In this document: positions 58,842 to 64,000 of the stretch, piece by piece
Numbering within the stretch: position 1 is the stretch's first letter
Layout of the letters: every line of letters begins with the position of its first letter
Assembly (NCBI GenBank): GCA_018609755.1
Contig: JAHENZ010000222.1
Span: 22,327-86,326 of the forward strand
Length of the DNA stretch: 64,000 bases
Reading direction: 5' to 3'
Origin: Salinivenus sp.
Lineage (GTDB): Bacteria; Bacteroidota; Rhodothermia; Rhodothermales; Salinibacteraceae
Made by a program: the position numbers and the translations under genes
The notes under the pieces: generated by a model
Told to the model about the DNA's origin: nothing
Database searches by the model: none
The model's input: only the letters and a program-made list of their open reading frames with translations

Positions 58842-60791
58842 ATGGATGAATATCGACTTCGAGTACGGATCTACGCCGGGGTCGTCCTCACGGTCTTTCT
58901 GATCCTGGGGGTGCGGCTGGCACAGCTCCAGCTCACTGGAACGGATGGCGCGTCGGTCGCCGCCACCAATGCCGTCCGAGAGCGTCCGGTCGAGGCGGCC
59001 CGGGGCGCCATCTACGGTCGCGACGGCACGCTTCTGGCCGACAACCGACCGTCGTACACGATCATGTTGACGCCTCGGTACTTCGATCCATCGAAGGTCC
59101 CTTTGTTGGCGGATCTGCTGGAGGTTCCCGATACGACGGTGCAGCGCAAACTGGAGGAGGCCCGCGAGTGGAGTGCGTTTCGGCCCAGCCGGGCGTTCCG
59201 GGGCGTGTCGTTCGAGACGTTTAGTCGGGTACAGGAACACAAATATGAGCTTCCAGGCGTCTCCCACGAGATCGAACCCCGGCGGCGCTACCACACGAAG
59301 GCACACGCCACCCATGCCCTCGGATACGTTCGGGAGATTGGGAACGCGACCCTCTCCCGCCTGAAGGCTAAGGGCTACCGCCCCGGCGACTACATCGGAA
59401 AGACGGGATTGGAAAAATCGTACGAGTCTTCTCTGCGGGGCGAGCGGGGGAGCGAGTTCGTCTTGGTCAATGTGCGCGGCACGGAAGTCATGCCCTACCG
59501 CAACGGACGTCAGAACGAGCCGCCCGTGGGAGGGTACGATCTCCACCTCGCCCTCGACCACCAGGTGCAGGCCCTCGCCGAATCGCTCTTCGTGGGCAAG
59601 CGAGGCGCCGCTGTGGCCCTCGACCCGGACAATGGGGAGATCATTTCATTCGTCAGCAAGCCGGACTTTCCACCGTCCCTCTTCTCCCGTTCCGTGAGCG
59701 ACGCCGCCTGGGACAGCCTCCAGTCGGCCCGCACCGACCCACTCTACAACCGCGCCACGCGGAGCGGCTTTCCCCCGGGATCGACGTGGAAGCCGTTCAT
59801 GTCGCTCGTGGCTCTCGAAACAGGCCAGATTACCAAACACGAGAAGCTGGACTGCCCGGCGGGCTATCGCATTGGGCGACGCGTCTTCAAAAACCACGGG
59901 GGACAGGACGAGGGCATGATCTCGGTCCGCAAGGCGATTGAGGTGTCGTGCAACACCTTCTTCTACAAGCTGATGGACGAGATGGACCTGGACACTTGGC
60001 ACAAGTGGGCGAAGGAATTTGGATTCGGGCAGAAGGTGCCACTCGACATTGGCGAACAGGCCTCGGGCATGATCCCGGATTCCTCATACTTCGACCGCGC
60101 GTACGGCCGCTGGACGCAGGGCTACACCATCAATCTCGGCATCGGACAGGGCGACATGTCCGCCACGCCGTTGCAGCTGGCCCGGTACGCGGCCGCGCTC
60201 GGCAACGGCGGGACGCTCGTCAGCCCGCACTTTGTACGGAAGATGGTGCATCCCCAAACCGGCACCGTGCGCCGCCCCGACGTGCCCCCTGCCGATCACA
60301 TTCCGATTGACTCTGCCCATTTCGAGACCGTACAGCAAGGCATGCACCGCGTGATGACGGACGGCACGGGCCGATGGGTCCAGATTCCGGGAATCAAGAG
60401 TGCGGGGAAAACCGGGACGGCCCAGAATCCGCATGGGAAGGACCACTCGCTCTTCATCATGTTCGCGCCGTACGACGACCCGGAGATCGCTATTGCCGTG
60501 GCCATCGAAAATGCGGGATACGGCGCCACGGCGGCCGCCCCCATCGCCAGCCTGATGGCCGAACAGTACCTGAACGGGGAGATTGCGGACGAGTGGATGC
60601 GCCAGCATTGGATCCAGCGCATGCGCGACTCGGTGCGGAGCGCCCCGCCGAAGGGCTTTGGCGGGGGCGTGCCGGATAGTACGGAGGCGCCCGTCTCGCC
60701 CCCGGTCGACCGCGTCGACACGGAGACGCCTTCCGATCCTCCCTCCGACACTGTGAGCACTGCGGCGGCCACGTCCCGACGCAACGAATAA
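58842..60791 (+). CDS. mrdA: Penicillin-binding protein 2
   Basis: RGAIYGRDGTLLADNRPSYTI; SGFPPGSTWKPFMSLVALETG; IGQGDMSATPLQLARYAAALGNGG; KSAGKTGTAQNP. Confidence 0.96.
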   Translation: MDEYRLRVRIYAGVVLTVFLILGVRLAQLQLTGTDGASVAATNAVRERPVEAARGAIYGRDGTLLADNRPSYTIMLTPRYFDPSKVPLLADLLEVPDTTVQRKLEEAREWSAFRPSRAFRGVSFETFSRVQEHKYELPGVSHEIEPRRRYHTKAHATHALGYVREIGNATLSRLKAKGYRPGDYIGKTGLEKSYESSLRGERGSEFVLVNVRGTEVMPYRNGRQNEPPVGGYDLHLALDHQVQALAESLFVGKRGAAVALDPDNGEIISFVSKPDFPPSLFSRSVSDAAWDSLQSARTDPLYNRATRSGFPPGSTWKPFMSLVALETGQITKHEKLDCPAGYRIGRRVFKNHGGQDEGMISVRKAIEVSCNTFFYKLMDEMDLDTWHKWAKEFGFGQKVPLDIGEQASGMIPDSSYFDRAYGRWTQGYTINLGIGQGDMSATPLQLARYAAALGNGGTLVSPHFVRKMVHPQTGTVRRPDVPPADHIPIDSAHFETVQQGMHRVMTDGTGRWVQIPGIKSAGKTGTAQNPHGKDHSLFIMFAPYDDPEIAIAVAIENAGYGATAAAPIASLMAEQYLNGEIADEWMRQHWIQRMRDSVRSAPPKGFGGGVPDSTEAPVSPPVDRVDTETPSDPPSDTVSTAAATSRRNE

Positions 60792-60814
60792 CCCCTCACG
60801 CAGCACTCGTTGTC

Positions 60815-62077
60815 ATGCGCAGCTGGAAACAAAATCTTGACGCCTGGACGCTGCTCACGTGGGTGGCGCTCGTTGCGATTGGGCTCCTTGCACTTTACAG
60901 CACCACCCACGGCCCTGCCGCCGAGTACCTGAGCCAGGGCGTGCGGGACAACTTCTACCGCCAGCTGATGTGGGGCGGCCTCTCGACTATCGGCATCGGT
61001 ATCGTTCTGCTGCTGCCAGTGCGGGTTCTGCGGACGCTGGCATACCCCATCTACGGGGTGACCCTCCTGCTGCTCGTCCTTGCCCTCATCTTTGGGGTCG
61101 AGGTACACGGCACGAAGGCGTGGCTCGCACTGGGGCCCCTTCGCCTCCAGGTGTCGGAGTTCGCGAAAGTGGGCACAGTCTTGGCCGTTGCCCAACTTCT
61201 CTCCGAGCGGCACACACACGCGACGGAGAACCTGAGCTACGCCCTGAAGGCAGCTGGTCTCATTGTCGTCCCAGCCCTTCTCATCGTCCTGCAAAATGAC
61301 CTGGGGACGGCTCTCGTCTTCTTCGGCCTCGTCCCCATCATGCTCTTCTGGAGTGAGCTGCCCATTCCGGTCATTCTGCTCCTTATCTCTCCGGCGATAG
61401 CGGGGTACCTGGCCCTCCTCTCCATGCCCGCTGCCATCGGGTTCGCCCTTGTGTTCACCCTCGGCCTGTGGTGGATGTCCGGCCAGCGCGTCATCGGGGC
61501 ACTCGCGGCGACCTTCACCGGCGGCGTGACCGCCATCGTGTCGTTCGTGCTCACCAAAATCCTGCAGCCCTATCAGGTGGACCGCCTGCTCTCCTTCACA
61601 AATCCAGGGGCCGAGCAATTTCGTCAGGGCGTGGGCTTCCACCTCGTGCAGTCGAAGGCCGCCGTCACGTCCGGCGGGCTCTGGGGCATGGGCTTCATGC
61701 AGGGCACCCAGACGCAGGGCGCGTACGTGCCCGAGCAAACGACGGACTTCATCTTCAGCGTGATTGCGGAGGAGTTCGGATTTGTGGGCGCTATTATCGT
61801 TCTGGGCCTCCTGGCCACCCTTCTCCTTCGTCTCGTGAAGCTGGGCTCCGACGTGAAGCATCCGTTCGGAAGCATCGTCGCGGCCGGGGCCGTCGGGGTC
61901 TACCTCCTGCACATCTTTATCAACGTGGGGATGGTGACGGGCATACTGCCGGTCATCGGACTCCCGCTGCCCTTCCTCTCGTACGGCGGCTCGGCCATGC
62001 TCGCCAACACGGCGCTCCTCGCCATCGTGCTCAACACCCACATGCGGCGCGACGACCTGTCGATCTACGGGTATTGA
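60815..62077 (+). CDS. rodA: Rod shape-determining protein RodA (SEDS)
   Basis: ALGPLRLQVSEFAKVGTVLAVA; LQNDLGTALVFFGL; FIFSVIAEEFGFVGAI; LPLPFLSYGGSAMLANTALLAIVLN. Confidence 0.96.
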   Translation: MRSWKQNLDAWTLLTWVALVAIGLLALYSTTHGPAAEYLSQGVRDNFYRQLMWGGLSTIGIGIVLLLPVRVLRTLAYPIYGVTLLLLVLALIFGVEVHGTKAWLALGPLRLQVSEFAKVGTVLAVAQLLSERHTHATENLSYALKAAGLIVVPALLIVLQNDLGTALVFFGLVPIMLFWSELPIPVILLLISPAIAGYLALLSMPAAIGFALVFTLGLWWMSGQRVIGALAATFTGGVTAIVSFVLTKILQPYQVDRLLSFTNPGAEQFRQGVGFHLVQSKAAVTSGGLWGMGFMQGTQTQGAYVPEQTTDFIFSVIAEEFGFVGAIIVLGLLATLLLRLVKLGSDVKHPFGSIVAAGAVGVYLLHIFINVGMVTGILPVIGLPLPFLSYGGSAMLANTALLAIVLNTHMRRDDLSIYGY

Positions 62078-62540
62078 GCCCGAGACAATCGTATGTTCAG
62101 ACGTTGCCTGAGCGGTGGGGGCTCGTCTGCCATGTCTCCTTCGCCTGTGCCGAGTGGTGTGTCCGTATGTGCCGTGCGTCGCCAAAGGTGCTTCGCATAA
62201 AGGACACATCCGAGGCTCCCGCCAAGATGTGATTGCCGTGACGTCCCGGCAAATCGAGGCCCCCAGACGGACGCTCGGTTGTCCGTACCCAATGAACCAG
62301 AAAGCAAAAAAACGCGTGAGGTCGCAGGGGCGCCACCCTTCTTATTCAAGATAATGTCTAATTAACACTGAGGCATAACTATGCTGTTGAATTACTTAAT
62401 TTGAAGTCTATACATTTCGGGTGATCAGACGACTGTGCCGCAACGGAAAACGGACACCCGACCCGTCCCGCCTCCAACGCACAGGCGAACGCCACTTCTC
62501 TTCCGCGCTATTCTGCCCGCCCAGATTTTCTTCCACTTCC

Positions 62541-62956
62541 ATGCGTTCTCGACAATCCTCTGCGCTTTGCCTTGCGCTTCTGTTAAGTGTCGCGTTCGCT
62601 CTCCCTTCTCTAACACGGGCCCAAACCCCAGATGACGGCCCGACATCGGTCGGATTTGCGTCGCCCGACAGCACGCAGCCCATTCGCGACTACCGGCTGC
62701 CCTCGTGGCGATGGTCGCGGTGGACGCTGGACGCGAACGGGGGATCGACGTACCGAGAGTCCTCATTGGGTCGTAACCCGACACGCCGGGAACGGAGTGG
62801 CTATGCAGCCAATCTCTCGCTCCGCCCCAACTACCGCTCGTTCTGGGAAAGTGAGACGCGGCGAGCTCACGTTCGTGTGTCTCCGTCCCTCTCCTTCAAT
62901 CATTCCGGTGATACTGCCTCCTTTCCAGACTCCTCGTCAGAGCACGATCGATCTAG
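62541..62956 (+). pseudogene. 5' part of an exported (outer-membrane-like) protein gene truncated by an IS
   Basis: Signal peptide MRSRQSSALCLALLLSVAFALPSLTRAQ; ORF runs into the IS at CTAG; after virtual excision it reads only ~23 codons to a stop, inside the convergent AhpD-like gene. Confidence 0.7.
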
Positions 62957-63904
62957 GCACTGTTTGAAAAAAGACTCGTTGGCGACACCAGGGTTCTGGT
63001 TCACCAACTTGACTCCTTAGGATGGCACGTCGACGTTTCGAACTCACCGACGAGCAATTTGAACAGATCGAGGACCTGTTGCCAGAGGTTGATGGTCGTG
63101 GACGTCCGTACGAGGACCACCAGAAGATCGTCAACGGCCTTTTCTGGATTTTACGCACCGGGGCTCCGTGGCGAGATCTGCCCGACCGATACGGCGAGTG
63201 GCAGACCGTATATGACCGCTTTCGGACGTGGACACAGGACGGCACGCTTGATCGCATCCTCGATCGGCTCCAGCAAGAGCTCGATCTCAGAGATGAGATC
63301 GATTGGGAGCAATTCAACGTGGACGGTACGACGGTTCCGGCCAGCCGCGCCGCCGCGGGTGGGCCGACCGACGATAAAAAGGGGACCGAATCCAGCGAGA
63401 CGAGGAGGTAGAAGAAGCAGGTTCAAGTCCTGCGCTCGGGTATGGGCGGGGAGGGTTCTCTTCGAAAATCCACCTCGTGACCGATGGAAACGGTCTTCCG
63501 CTCGGGGCCGTGATCAGCGGCGGACAGCGCCACGAATCGGCGTTCTTTACTGACGTGATGAACACCGTTCGGGTGCCTCGGCCCACCGGACGGCCAAAAA
63601 CGCGGCCTGAATCGGTGGCTGGAGACAAAGGCTACGATGCCGCCTGGATCCGACAATGGTGCCTACAGCGAAATATCGAATCGGTGATTCCCGCCCGAAA
63701 GAACACGCGAGAGGGGCCGGGGCGTCCACCGACTTGCGACGAGGAAAAATATAGAGATCGCAACGTCGTCGAGCGGTGCGTGGGGCGTTTGAAAGAGTGC
63801 AGACGGATTGCGACCCGCTTTGAGAAGAAGGCCAGCCACTACAAAGCGATGCTCAAGTGGGCCTTCGTGGCCGATTACCTGAGTCGATAATTCTCAAACA
63901 GAGC
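62957..63904 (+). mobile_element. IS5-family insertion sequence (IS427-like frameshifted transposase)
   Basis: TIRs GCACTGTTTGAAAA / rc of TTCTCAAACAGAGC (GCTCTGTTTGAGAA), flanked on both sides by CTAG; encodes an IS5-type transposase in two overlapping frames. Confidence 0.9.
63022..63890 (+). CDS. IS5 family transposase, two ORFs probably joined by -1 frameshift
   Basis: OrfA MARRRFELTDEQFEQIEDLLPEVDGRGRPYEDHQKIVNGLFWILRTGAPWRDLP (63022..63411); OrfB ...SSPALGYGRGGFSSKIHLVTDGNGLPLGAVISGGQRHES...GDKGYDA...VVERCVGRLKECRRIATRFEK (ends 63890); possible slippery AAA AAG at 63376-63381. Confidence 0.88.
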
Positions 63905-63929
63905 CTAGTAGGGGAATCACGTACGGGGC

Positions 63930-64000
63930 TTACAGCTCAAACTGCGGGTCGACCTCCGTCTGGGCCACGTGGTTCACGTAGTTGCTAAACGTTTTGATGC
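63930..64000 (-). CDS. AhpD/carboxymuconolactone decarboxylase-like protein, C-terminal end only (continues past the window)
   Basis: Minus-strand translation IKTFSNYVNHVAQTEVDPQFEL* matches VKTMSNYINHIAKTDVDEPFQQ* of 36930..37451. Confidence 0.75.
   Translation of the reverse strand, partial: IKTFSNYVNHVAQTEVDPQFEL

Noticed and set aside
60296-62209. 637-aa minus-strand ORF opposite mrdA/rodA
   Set aside because: Antisense shadow of mrdA/rodA; composition artefact.

Overview
High-GC chromosomal window. The gene content (tandem skp/ompH, bamA, uppS, rseP, dxr cluster, DUF2480, acidic proteins) suggests a halophilic Rhodothermota/Salinibacter-like bacterium; this is inference, as no 16S is present. 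Most of the window is housekeeping: asd, folD, MscS, surE, panB, the envelope-biogenesis cluster, a CzcCBA-type metal efflux operon with a His-rich lipoprotein, tandem SulP transporters, SLC13, NUDIX, OmpA lipoprotein, CPA antiporter, pncA/pncB, fadD, pyrD, PhzF, a peptidase-propeller-barrel fusion and mrdA-rodA. There are two tRNAs (Gly-GCC and Pro-CGG) and one IS5-family insertion sequence near the right end. No rRNA or CRISPR was seen. The most interesting non-routine signals are: (1) a dispersed set of intergenic imperfect inverted repeats whose arms are degenerate 7-bp or 8-bp tandem words; (2) an NAD-kinase-like protein lacking the GGDGT motif, next to an XRE-ImmA-like protein whose HExxH reads HAYAH; (3) a BIME-like pair of hairpins with compensatory stem changes; (4) two copies of a ~155-bp TIR-bounded element, both upstream of and co-oriented with genes; (5) a duplicated antiporter/zinc-ribbon module with one antiporter copy decayed to fragments.
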